Assembly: GCA_034437655.1 (NCBI GenBank)
Contig: DAOTTU010000044.1
Location: 124,001-188,000 of the forward strand
Reading direction: 5' to 3'
Source: J027 sp034437655
Lineage (GTDB): Bacteria; Chloroflexota; Anaerolineae; Aggregatilineales; J027
DNA: 64,000 nucleotides
Made by a program: the position numbers and the translations under genes. Shown in pieces: positions 57,224 to 64,000 of this stretch. The notes under the pieces are model-generated. The model was given only the letters and a program-made list of their open reading frames with translations, was not told where the DNA came from and made no database searches. Numbering within the stretch: position 1 is the first letter of the stretch; every line of letters begins with the position of its first letter.

Positions 57224-58820
57224 GGAAAAGACTACTCCAAAGATTGATCACGCTAACATTACTATAACCAAGTCTGTAGTCTCTGACGAACCTGAAAAAA
57301 AACTGGCCCAACTACCCCGGCGTTGGTTTATTGCTTTTCGCTTGCTATTCGTTTTTGTGGCTTTGTCGCTGATGGTGGGCGATGGCCGAGATGAGTCGCG
57401 GCGAGGTCGCATCTGGGCACAGGTGGCGGGCTATGAGTTTAACTATATTGCCTGGGAACTGGATGCGTTGTTACACAAAGCCAGACAGGCCTTCTTCGGC
57501 TTTGACACCTACGCCTCTGAAATAGATGAGAAAACACTGGTGATTGACTATCTGGTACTCACCGGGGAAGCCTTTGCGCTTGAAAACCAGCTAGAGACAC
57601 TTCATGCATCTAATTCCGCTGCTGAAGAAACGAGTGAAACTCTCCAGACTTTGCAGCGCAATCTGAATGCGATCAACGCTGAACGCCGACGCTTGCAGCC
57701 ATTGGTTGAGCCGATCATTGAACGCCATGTAGCCACTGTGCTACGCGAGGAAGGCTTCGGCACGCTTGGGCAGATTTTACCACCCGTGTCATTTCGCTTT
57801 GTCGAAACGCCGGATGTGTTGATTGTCTCGCCACGTGATGTGATTCGGCAGGACTTCGCCATTTCCCTGCGTGGGCTCAGCATTGAGGAGCGCGAACAAC
57901 TTGAACAAAGCGTTGAAGCTGCCTCTCCCGGCGATGCTGCCTATATAACTGGTGTCGGCGGCGTTGGTATCTGGCCAGCAATGGTCATCGAAACACGCTG
58001 GGCTGCCATTGCCTATGAGATTGTCGCGCATGAATGGTCACACCATTATCTATTTGCGTTTCCATCGGGGCAGCAGTATCTCGTACGCCCTGAAACACGC
58101 TTTATCAACGAAACAGTGGCGACAGTGTTTGGTAACGCAATGGCACTCAAAATCCTCGAACACTTCTATGCAGATGAAGTCGCAGCAGGGCGCATCTGGG
58201 TACCAGATTATCCGACCTTGCAAGACTTTCTGCCCAATAACGGCCGTCAGTGGACTCAGCCTGATACACCGCTGGGGGTTCGAACATCCAGTGCGACATT
58301 CTTAACGCAAATTGGTCGCGATGATGCGGCACAAACGGTGCTGGACACCATCCAGCGGACTGATCCACAAGCCTATCAGGACATGCTCAATAACCCGGAC
58401 TTATTGACCTTCTCCCGTCAGGCCGATGGCGTCGAAATTAACCGCACTCGCATTACTGCCGATTACCTGCTGCGCCTGGGACGCATTGATGCGGCGGATG
58501 CGTTGATGGAAAGTCGCCGTCAGTGGCTCGGAATGCGGGTTCTTAACCAGGCATGGTTTGCCTTCAATGGTGGGTATCAAGCTGCACCGACGTCAGGAGC
58601 CGGGGTGGTTGTCGAGCAGGTGGTTGTGGATGTGATTGATCCGGCTTATCTCGGTGATCCTATCGGTCCGGCAGTGCATGAAATTGCAGCCCTTGCGCCA
58701 AATTTGGAGGCGTTTCTGGTAGCGGTGCGCAACGTGACGACCCGCGATGAGTTGTTGCAGGCGCTGGTTGATGCACGTCAACGGTGGGGTGAAGTTGAAC
58801 TGATTCAAGCGGAGCAGTGA
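57222..58820 (+). CDS. Membrane-anchored HExxH protein (putative gluzincin)
   Basis: 532 residues. A polar N-terminus is followed by one membrane segment (about 39-59, FIAFRLLFVFVALSLMVG), a helical region, then a zinc motif HEWSH at 270-274. The downstream Glu297 lies in NETVA, 23 residues after His274, as in gluzincin metallopeptidases. The rest is helical. It fits no family I can name; a membrane-bound metallopeptidase facing outside is the likely reading. Start: the ATG at 57222 shares its first bases with the divergent kinase start; the SD is weak (GAG at -10). Other starts in frame would cut into the membrane segment. Confidence 0.78.
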   Translation: MEKTTPKIDHANITITKSVVSDEPEKKLAQLPRRWFIAFRLLFVFVALSLMVGDGRDESRRGRIWAQVAGYEFNYIAWELDALLHKARQAFFGFDTYASEIDEKTLVIDYLVLTGEAFALENQLETLHASNSAAEETSETLQTLQRNLNAINAERRRLQPLVEPIIERHVATVLREEGFGTLGQILPPVSFRFVETPDVLIVSPRDVIRQDFAISLRGLSIEEREQLEQSVEAASPGDAAYITGVGGVGIWPAMVIETRWAAIAYEIVAHEWSHHYLFAFPSGQQYLVRPETRFINETVATVFGNAMALKILEHFYADEVAAGRIWVPDYPTLQDFLPNNGRQWTQPDTPLGVRTSSATFLTQIGRDDAAQTVLDTIQRTDPQAYQDMLNNPDLLTFSRQADGVEINRTRITADYLLRLGRIDAADALMESRRQWLGMRVLNQAWFAFNGGYQAAPTSGAGVVVEQVVVDVIDPAYLGDPIGPAVHEIAALAPNLEAFLVAVRNVTTRDELLQALVDARQRWGEVELIQAEQ

Positions 58821-58826
58821 TCTCGT

Positions 58827-59240
58827 CTACATGGCGCCAAGCTGCTGCATCAATGTCATGGTGTCCGACAACCGCCAGATTTCGACTATTTTGCCATCCT
58901 GAATGCGGTTAATTTCCAGACCGCCGAACTGTACCTGCTTCCCTGTTGCCTCCATATCCATAAAAGGAGCCTGATGCGTGGCCCTGATCGTCCAGTACGC
59001 CGCGACTTCATCCCCTTCAGCGACGAGGCGCTCGACGGTCAGCACGGTATCAGGAAAGGCAGCGACCCAACTTGCGCACGACTGCGGCTCGAATTCTTGG
59101 CTCTGCAACTGATTCGTAGCGCTGATATGGGTTATAGCGTCGTCAGCAAGCAGTCTCTTGAGTGTATCGGTATCGCCGCGTTGCCAGGCATCCAGAAATT
59201 GATGGACAGTTGCTTTATTGGCTTCAGTGTTCATGTACAC
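58827..59240 (-). CDS. SnoaL-like / NTF2-fold protein
   Basis: 137 residues. The cone-shaped NTF2 fold of SnoaL-like proteins is suggested by ATVHQFLDAWQRGDTDTLKRLLADDAITH, AAFPDTVLTVERLVAEGDEVAAYWTIRATH and GLEINRIQDGKIVEIWRLSDT. Members include polyketide and ester cyclases and many proteins of unknown role. It converges on the HExxH gene, with six bases between stops. Nothing nearby points to a substrate. The second ATG, two codons in, is equally possible. Confidence 0.87.
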   Translation of the reverse strand: MYMNTEANKATVHQFLDAWQRGDTDTLKRLLADDAITHISATNQLQSQEFEPQSCASWVAAFPDTVLTVERLVAEGDEVAAYWTIRATHQAPFMDMEATGKQVQFGGLEINRIQDGKIVEIWRLSDTMTLMQQLGAM

Positions 59241-59309
59241 ATCTTTCGCTCTGTATAGAAATTTTGTTCTGTATTCTATCTGAATTGTACATGATACGAG
59301 AGGGGCGTG

Positions 59310-60473
59310 CTAGCCTTGTTCTGACATTTGCCAATCACGCAACAAGGCGGCAATCAAGGCAGCGCGGCGCGGCATACTGCGCAGCAACACTTGTTCGTGC
59401 AAGGCATGCATCCCCTGTCCTTCGGGGCCAAGTCCATCTAAGGTGGGCACCCCCAGACTCGCTGTGAAATTGCCATCTGACACACCACCAGAAAACGTCT
59501 CGCTCATCGGTAACCCGAGCGCATCTGCGATTTGTTTGGCCTGTTTATAGGTGGCAATCATGGTGGCATTGCGTTCTAGCGGCGGGCGATCAATATTCCC
59601 CGAGACATTGAGTTTCGCGCCAAGCACGGCCGGTTCCAGTGCTTTAATCGCCTGATCAATGCGTTCACCTTCTTCAGCATGGCTAAAGCGCACATCTACG
59701 AACAATTCCGCTTCAGGGGGCACCACATTGGTGGAAATACCGCCAGAACTTTGCGTCACGGTGACAGACGTTCCATTAGGCAGATCATTCAACTCGTTCA
59801 GCCGCAATGCCTGATGCGCGCTGTCAATAACGGCATTCACGCCAGATTCGGGTGCATTCCCGGCATGAGAAGCAACACCTTCGGAGCGAACGAGATAGCG
59901 TGCAAAGCCCTTGCGCATGGTTTTGATCGCTTCATATTCACCAGCGGGTTCGGGCACCATCACCAGGCCGACCTGTCTGGCAAGTTCTTGAATCAAGTCG
60001 CGGCTGTGTACGCTGGCACGTTCCTCGTCGGTGGTCAACAGTAACCAGATGGGTCGATCTGGCATTTCGTCGCGTTCTTGCAAGGCACGTACAGCCTCAA
60101 TTGCCAGCATCACCCCGGCTTTCATGTCCAGTGCGCCGGGACCATGAAAATGCGACTCTGTAATTTTGATGGGGATACTTTCTGCAAGGGTTCCTTCTGG
60201 CCAAACAGTATCCAGATGCCCGACCATCATAATCGGCGGTGCATCGCTACTGGCATTCCACTTTGCGAGCCGGATGTCACCGACTGCTTCACGCGGGAAC
60301 ACATCAATTTCAGCATGCATAGTGTCAAGAACGCTGTGCAAGTGTTGCCCGAGCTTATCAACCAGCGTTTTGTCCCGGGTAGGGGTTTCATATTCCACTA
60401 AGACCTTGAGTTTTTCAATCAGGTCGGTGGAACGGTCTTTGAAATACGGTAAAAGGTCTTTGGTGGTGTGCAT
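59310..60473 (-). CDS. M20-family metallopeptidase
   Basis: About 387 residues. Zinc-dependent carboxypeptidase/deacylase of the glutamate carboxypeptidase (CPG2-like) branch: MMVGHLDTVWPEG (zinc His and Asp), GALDMKAGVML (bridging Asp), LLLTTDEERAS (catalytic Glu pair), EPAGEY, and GPEGQGMHALHEQVLL near the end (last zinc His). A dimerisation domain sits in between (about 185-290). It hydrolyses an N-acyl or peptide bond; the substrate is not known. I start it at ATG 60473; a TTG upstream gives six more residues. Neither has a clear SD. Confidence 0.92.
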   Translation of the reverse strand: MHTTKDLLPYFKDRSTDLIEKLKVLVEYETPTRDKTLVDKLGQHLHSVLDTMHAEIDVFPREAVGDIRLAKWNASSDAPPIMMVGHLDTVWPEGTLAESIPIKITESHFHGPGALDMKAGVMLAIEAVRALQERDEMPDRPIWLLLTTDEERASVHSRDLIQELARQVGLVMVPEPAGEYEAIKTMRKGFARYLVRSEGVASHAGNAPESGVNAVIDSAHQALRLNELNDLPNGTSVTVTQSSGGISTNVVPPEAELFVDVRFSHAEEGERIDQAIKALEPAVLGAKLNVSGNIDRPPLERNATMIATYKQAKQIADALGLPMSETFSGGVSDGNFTASLGVPTLDGLGPEGQGMHALHEQVLLRSMPRRAALIAALLRDWQMSEQG

Positions 60474-60517
60474 ATTAAATCTGATTACCAATACGATTAT
60501 CTGACAGTCGCTATATC

Positions 60518-61228
60518 TTACTCGTTTTGTGCCTCATCATCAGGTGCATTGTCTGGGAGGGTCGTATCATCCTCGGTTACACCGTTGTTGGTGTCATCAG
60601 TGGGTGCAGGTGTCCGCTCGGGCTCAGTGTCGTCGGATGGTAACTCAACGGAGAGCGGCGGCGAAATTTGCTCAATGCGCTCAATACACCCGAGGAAGAA
60701 AATAATGCTCTCACCATCCGGGTCAAGGAAAAAGGTGGCTTCATAATCCAGTTCCTCACCCTGATACAGCATCACGCCTTCGAAGCCGACGGTATTGGTG
60801 GTTTCGCCTTCAAAGATCATGGTATTCTGGTCAAGTTCGAACATTACTTCGCCCGGGTAGCGTTCCTGAAAACGTTGTGTGAACGCTTCTGCCTGCGAAC
60901 CCTGGCAAACAACGTTGAAGTCAGCGGCGTCGTCAAGGTCCAGTGGGCTTTCACCAGAAGCCATCTGAATCCACATTAAGGCGGGGATAGCTTCGCGGCT
61001 GGTGTACATAATACCAAACAAGCATCCACATACAATAATGATCGCCGTGGTGACGCACCCACAGCCGAGGAAAAGCGTACGACGGGTATTGTTGCGCTTC
61101 TGTGGAATTTCTTGCGGCATCTGGTTGCCAAGCCCAAAGTCATACTGGTCTGGCGAACCCTGCGCAAAGTTATAGTTGCCCTGATCATATGACGATTGTT
61201 GGCGCGGTTGTTCTGGAAATTGGCTCAT
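60518..61228 (-). CDS. Membrane protein with a paralogue upstream
   Basis: 236 residues from the ATG at 61228, seven bases past the previous stop; an extension upstream would overlap that gene. A Gln-rich N-terminus (about 1-50) is followed by a membrane segment (about 55-75, LFLGCGCVTTAIIIVCGCLFGIMY) and an outer domain with two cysteines (VVCQG, LGCIERIEQI). A disordered acidic Thr/Pro tail of about 45 residues ends the protein (TPAPTDDTNNG). The outer domain parallels the next gene: a C-x-A-F-x-x-RF block, F-x-G-D or F-x-G-V, then GCI(E/D)RIEQI. Function unknown. Confidence 0.8.
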   Translation of the reverse strand: MSQFPEQPRQQSSYDQGNYNFAQGSPDQYDFGLGNQMPQEIPQKRNNTRRTLFLGCGCVTTAIIIVCGCLFGIMYTSREAIPALMWIQMASGESPLDLDDAADFNVVCQGSQAEAFTQRFQERYPGEVMFELDQNTMIFEGETTNTVGFEGVMLYQGEELDYEATFFLDPDGESIIFFLGCIERIEQISPPLSVELPSDDTEPERTPAPTDDTNNGVTEDDTTLPDNAPDDEAQNE

Positions 61229-61235
61229 GGTTGGA

Positions 61236-61694
61236 TTATCTACCCCAGAATTGTTGTGGAATCGTGTCTGGTTGAATTTGCTCAATGCGGTCGATACAGC
61301 CGAGTAAGCCTAGAAACCCGTTTCCGTCACCATCTCCGAGATGAAAGACGGCTTCAAAATCTTGTGTGTCATCTTCAAAAACAATATCGCCTACAAAACG
61401 AACGTGGTCGTCTTCTTGTTCAAACTCTGACAAATTGATGTCAATGCGTGCGCCTGTACCATAACGATTGTTAAACGCAACGTTGAAGCGCCGCGCCTGG
61501 GCAGCGTCTTCGCACAGCATTTCGTTCAAGTCAGCAGACGTGCTGTTAGCGTCTTGAATCCAGGCATACGCCGTCATGGCGTTGCGATACTGTGAGGCGA
61601 CAAAAAAGAGCCCGGCGACACACAACAGTACAAATCCAATAACACCACCGACAACTAACCAGTTGCGATTTTGTTTATTTTGCGTCTCAGCCAT
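61236..61694 (-). CDS. Membrane protein, shorter paralogue
   Basis: 152 residues. One membrane segment (about 13-33, VVGGVIGFVLLCVAGLFFVA) is followed by an outer domain of about 115 residues that ends GCIDRIEQIQP. It shares with the gene 7 bases downstream the pattern of an early Cys, an A-x-R-F-N/Q motif, an F-x-G strand, a G-D-G-x-G block and GCIxRIEQI. The pair is likely a recent tandem duplication, with the downstream copy having gained a Gln-rich head and an acidic tail. Family not recognised. Confidence 0.8.
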   Translation of the reverse strand: MAETQNKQNRNWLVVGGVIGFVLLCVAGLFFVASQYRNAMTAYAWIQDANSTSADLNEMLCEDAAQARRFNVAFNNRYGTGARIDINLSEFEQEDDHVRFVGDIVFEDDTQDFEAVFHLGDGDGNGFLGLLGCIDRIEQIQPDTIPQQFWGR

Positions 61695-61742
61695 TGATCA
61701 CCGTTCCGACTTCGTAAGGCTAAACATCTATTACATCATTCC

Positions 61743-63197
61743 CTAAAACGGACATAAATCTACTACAGTATAGCTTGGGTTGGCATAGCCGTAAGCGTTT
61801 AAATTAGATAAAGCCTCCGGGCGTCCATTTGCCAATGCAATCACCGCCTGGCAGCCCGCACTCACGTTACCCCCCGCCGCCTGAAACGCATCGACAAACG
61901 TGGTGGCCAGCGCTGCATAGACTTCACCTGCTGAACCCGGTGGATTTTCATTTTGCAGTAATCGTAGCGTTGTGCCAACGCGCCCATCACCCAGACGCGC
62001 ATAAATCGTCAAAATGCGATAGGTAGCAAAGGCTTGCAACATTGGTGTTTCGTTCGGGACAGCCGGCCATGGGAGCAGGTCTTCACTGTTGCGTACCTCG
62101 CGATAGGTGTCAAGCGCACTGGCAAACGATTGGCGGCGCAGCAGGTTGTCGGCGTCGTGTAGGGTGTGGATGCGGTAACGTGCATCTGACTCCTCACGGG
62201 TAGCGAGGATGTAGTCGCGCCCTGTCCAGTCCCACGTATCGACAATAGAACGTGTTGGGCCCGAAGAAACATTCGCGCCGGGCTCACTGAGTGCCGTGAG
62301 TTCAAGCACCCCGTCGCTATCAACATCAACAATCCCTAAACGCCCATTTTCAGCGATAATCGGTTGGTTGTTCAGCGGCTCAAAAACCCCGGTGATGGCG
62401 TTCCATGACAGGATAAAACCTTCGCGAGTACAACTTGTATTCGAGCATGACTGAATATCGAAGACGAGTTCGGCACGGTTGTCACCGTTCATATCGCCCA
62501 CACGATGCAGCACAGGGAGCGCATAGCCCGGGCTGTACGGTGTGGCGTAAAGTAGTCGATAACGTCCGTTGTCGCAACCATAAACCAGAAGCTGACCCGC
62601 ATTGCGGACCGCATCGGCGCTGTAGGTGAATGGGTTGAAAATATTGACGATGATTTCGGCAACATCATCCCCGGTGAGGTCAGTATCGGCCTGGATAACG
62701 CCACCGCTTGAGGTAATCGCACGTTCGGCTCCGAGCCCACCTTCCAGTACCAACGGAGAGCCACCATTACTCAAATACGCACCGATTGCTGCCGGAAATT
62801 CTGTGAAGTCATCTGGCGGTGAACCGAAGCTACGACCGCCGGGGAGTGGGCAGTCACTCGTACCAAAGCGAGGGGCATCTAAGGGGGCGGCAGCAGTCTC
62901 GGTTGCAGCGACCAGCGTTTGACTAATTGCTGTGGCAGTGCCAACGGGGCCAACGATTTGCCCGCTGTTGGCGATGCGCGTTGCAGCGTCGGTGTTACCG
63001 GCTGGTCCTGTCGGCGAAACCATCCATACCGAGATACGCCCGCCAAAAGTAGCAGTGCGTGGTGCCTGGAAGGTCTGTGTGGACAATGGACGCTCACCAA
63101 TTTCTTCCAACGTGCTGCACGCCAATAAAATGAGCGCAAGCAAGAGAGTACTCATAAGCACGAAAGCGCGTTGAAACAATACCTTCGACGTATCCAT
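61743..63197 (-). CDS. Lipoprotein with FG-GAP/VCBS-like region
   Basis: 484 residues from the ATG at 63197. A longer frame would run through tRNA-Pro and is spurious. The signal peptide ends at LILLACS, a good lipobox. The middle has repeated short strands with DLTGDDVAEIIV, DMNGDNRAELVFD and DVDSDGVLELTAL, which are FG-GAP/VCBS-like calcium-loop repeats, probably a beta-propeller. The C-terminal about 130 residues are helical. It would be lipid-anchored outside the cell, matured by LspA. Role unknown. Confidence 0.88.
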   Translation of the reverse strand: MDTSKVLFQRAFVLMSTLLLALILLACSTLEEIGERPLSTQTFQAPRTATFGGRISVWMVSPTGPAGNTDAATRIANSGQIVGPVGTATAISQTLVAATETAAAPLDAPRFGTSDCPLPGGRSFGSPPDDFTEFPAAIGAYLSNGGSPLVLEGGLGAERAITSSGGVIQADTDLTGDDVAEIIVNIFNPFTYSADAVRNAGQLLVYGCDNGRYRLLYATPYSPGYALPVLHRVGDMNGDNRAELVFDIQSCSNTSCTREGFILSWNAITGVFEPLNNQPIIAENGRLGIVDVDSDGVLELTALSEPGANVSSGPTRSIVDTWDWTGRDYILATREESDARYRIHTLHDADNLLRRQSFASALDTYREVRNSEDLLPWPAVPNETPMLQAFATYRILTIYARLGDGRVGTTLRLLQNENPPGSAGEVYAALATTFVDAFQAAGGNVSAGCQAVIALANGRPEALSNLNAYGYANPSYTVVDLCPF

Positions 63198-63268
63198 GCT
63201 GGGAAGTATAGCGGATTGGTTGATGAGATGCGAGAGAGGATCAAAGAAATGCAGGTGAAACAAAAGTG

Positions 63269-63341
63269 TCGGGGTACCCAGACTCGAACTGGGGACCTCT
63301 GCGTCCCAAACACAGCGCGCTACCAACTGCGCCATACCCCG
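63269..63341 (-). tRNA. tRNA-Pro (anticodon UGG)
   Basis: 73 bases on the minus strand. Acceptor CGGGGTA/TACCCCG has seven pairs with an A discriminator and C1 as usual in bacterial tRNA-Pro. The D arm is GCGC-AGTTGGTA-GCGC, the anticodon arm CTGTG-TTTGGGA-CGCAG gives TGG, and the T arm is CCCAG-TTCGAGT-CTGGG. CCA is not encoded. It reads the CCN proline box. No integrase or att duplication is seen next to it. Confidence 0.95.
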
Positions 63342-63601
63342 AAACACGTAAACAACATATTGATTTCTAGTGCGTGTACACCCGCCTTACCGTGTGGTCA
63401 CCCGGTTTTGGAGCCTGAGGCTCCTAAAGAGGGGTTGCCTGCTTACCAATTGCTGTATTGGCATACGCCTTACATTGTCGGTAAAACTTAGCACCCTAAA
63501 GATAGAGTGTTGGCCCAGAACGTGGGGTGGCATCACGTGTAAGGCAGGTAACTCTTTTGTAGCATGTAGTCCCCCGTCTTGTAAAGGGTAAACCCCGCCA
63601 G
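63342..63601. other. Intergenic stretch upstream of tRNA-Pro
   Basis: About 260 bases with a short perfect GGAGCC-TGA-GGCTCC hairpin and a loose inverted pair GTTGCCTGC(T)TAC / GTAAGGCAGGTAAC about 100 bases apart. No gene or clear promoter. Confidence 0.3.
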
Positions 63602-64000
63602 CTAGCCCGAATCATCATTCGGCGGAATGAACGTGCGCTCCTCTGAAAGCCCCGGTTTGTCCAAAGAAGACTTGTGGCGATCTACTGCTGATGTGCCACC
63701 CTGCTGTGGAGATTGCGGGGGCGGGGTTGTGTAACCAAATTGCTGCGGTGGTGTTGTGCTTATTTCACCGGTAGGCGTCGGGTAGCTGCCAGTCTGGCCC
63801 GGCATCACATAGTAGACTTGCTGCTGGGTGTTGGTGTTTGGGCCGCGTAACAATGCCGCTAGCAACAAGAACCCAAAGCCAATAAATGCAATGATGCTAA
63901 CCCAGACCAGGATAGGACCGGACAACGCCCCTAACGTCAAGCGCTGTAGCTCAAACACCAGTTCAACACCCGGATCGGTAGTGCCCGTAATGTCTCGCGC
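63602..64000 (-). CDS. Single-TM protein, 5' end missing (runs off right edge)
   Basis: The minus frame stays open to the edge, so this is the C-terminal 132 residues of a longer protein. A stretch ending GTTDPGVELVFELQRLTL is followed by one membrane segment (LSGPILVWVSIIAFIGFGFLLLAALL) and a Gln/Pro/Thr-rich cytoplasmic-type tail of about 75 residues. A GTG in the middle (63958) could be read as a start but has no support, as the frame is open upstream. The rest of the gene must be seen to place it in a family. Confidence 0.65.
   Translation of the reverse strand, partial: ARDITGTTDPGVELVFELQRLTLGALSGPILVWVSIIAFIGFGFLLLAALLRGPNTNTQQQVYYVMPGQTGSYPTPTGEISTTPPQQFGYTTPPPQSPQQGGTSAVDRHKSSLDKPGLSEERTFIPPNDDSG

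Noticed and set aside
63198..63347. N-terminal extension of the lipoprotein through tRNA-Pro
   Set aside because: The extra 50 residues are a translated tRNA plus spacer, and the lipoprotein signal starts cleanly at 63197.
63420..63560. Inverted repeat near tRNA-Pro as an attachment site or mobile-element remnant
   Set aside because: The arms are imperfect and short, and no integrase or duplicated tRNA end is present.

Overview
The window looks like chromosomal DNA of a free-living bacterium of the phylum Chloroflexota, probably an Anaerolineae-type lineage. This is an inference from gene content, not from a marker gene. The supporting signs are several large polytopic membrane proteins of the YfhO/GT-C kind, an F420-type luciferase-like oxidoreductase, PdxST-type vitamin B6 synthesis, a canonical T-box leader, an IleRS of the eukaryote-like type, an N-anchored 4555-residue surface protein, and no sign of outer-membrane genes. 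Genes are densely packed, many overlap by 1-8 bases, and rho-independent terminators are strong and frequent. I see no insertion sequence, prophage, integrase or CRISPR array.

Layout. 1-7357: four large polytopic membrane proteins on the minus strand (three of them a tight operon) plus a HEAT-like protein. 7498-13660: a zinc-ribbon coiled-coil protein, a NACHT-HEAT NTPase, two small membrane proteins, a clan GH-A glycosidase and a type-3 solute-binding protein, all plus strand. 13657-18276: guanylate kinase with an extra C-terminal domain, a MOSC protein, aspS and a DUF4870 protein, minus strand. 18436-18531: a tRNA-Sec(UCA) gene. 18821-24693: an FHA protein, then a PGI/PMI - class V aminotransferase - serA operon and the pdxS-pdxT operon. 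25119-30583: a tandem double-domain BMP binding protein with a structured leader, then a kbl-TIGR04076-LLM oxidoreductase operon. 30741-44408: one gene for a giant modular surface protein. 44882-52044: an isoleucine T-box and the operon it controls (GNAT, two TPR membrane proteins, two small membrane proteins, a 26-codon leader ORF, ileS). 52137-55191: a TetR regulator of the LmrA/YxaF type and a DrrAB-like efflux ABC transporter with matching operators at both promoters. 55293-58820: lspA, a response-regulator/histidine-kinase hybrid and a HExxH protein, packed on alternating strands with no DNA between them. 58827-64000: a SnoaL-like protein, an M20 peptidase, two paralogous membrane proteins, a lipoprotein, tRNA-Pro(UGG) and the 3' part of another membrane protein.

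How the parts work together. Serine synthesis (aminotransferase plus serA) is linked to sugar-phosphate isomerisation. B6 synthesis (pdxST) would supply cofactor to the PLP enzymes nearby. Isoleucyl-tRNA supply appears to govern a whole envelope/TPR operon through a T-box about 3.6 kb ahead of ileS. The efflux operon appears to be drug-responsive and autoregulated. The most unusual items are the giant protein with about 21 Cys-linked repeats and a higher-order duplication, the selenocysteine tRNA, the long-range T-box operon with a leader peptide and a GXHH-type IleRS, the single-chain duplicated BMP protein with a structured leader, the 8-bp duplication that displaces the Shine-Dalgarno of the TetR gene, and the pair of divergent genes whose start codons share the bases of one CATG.
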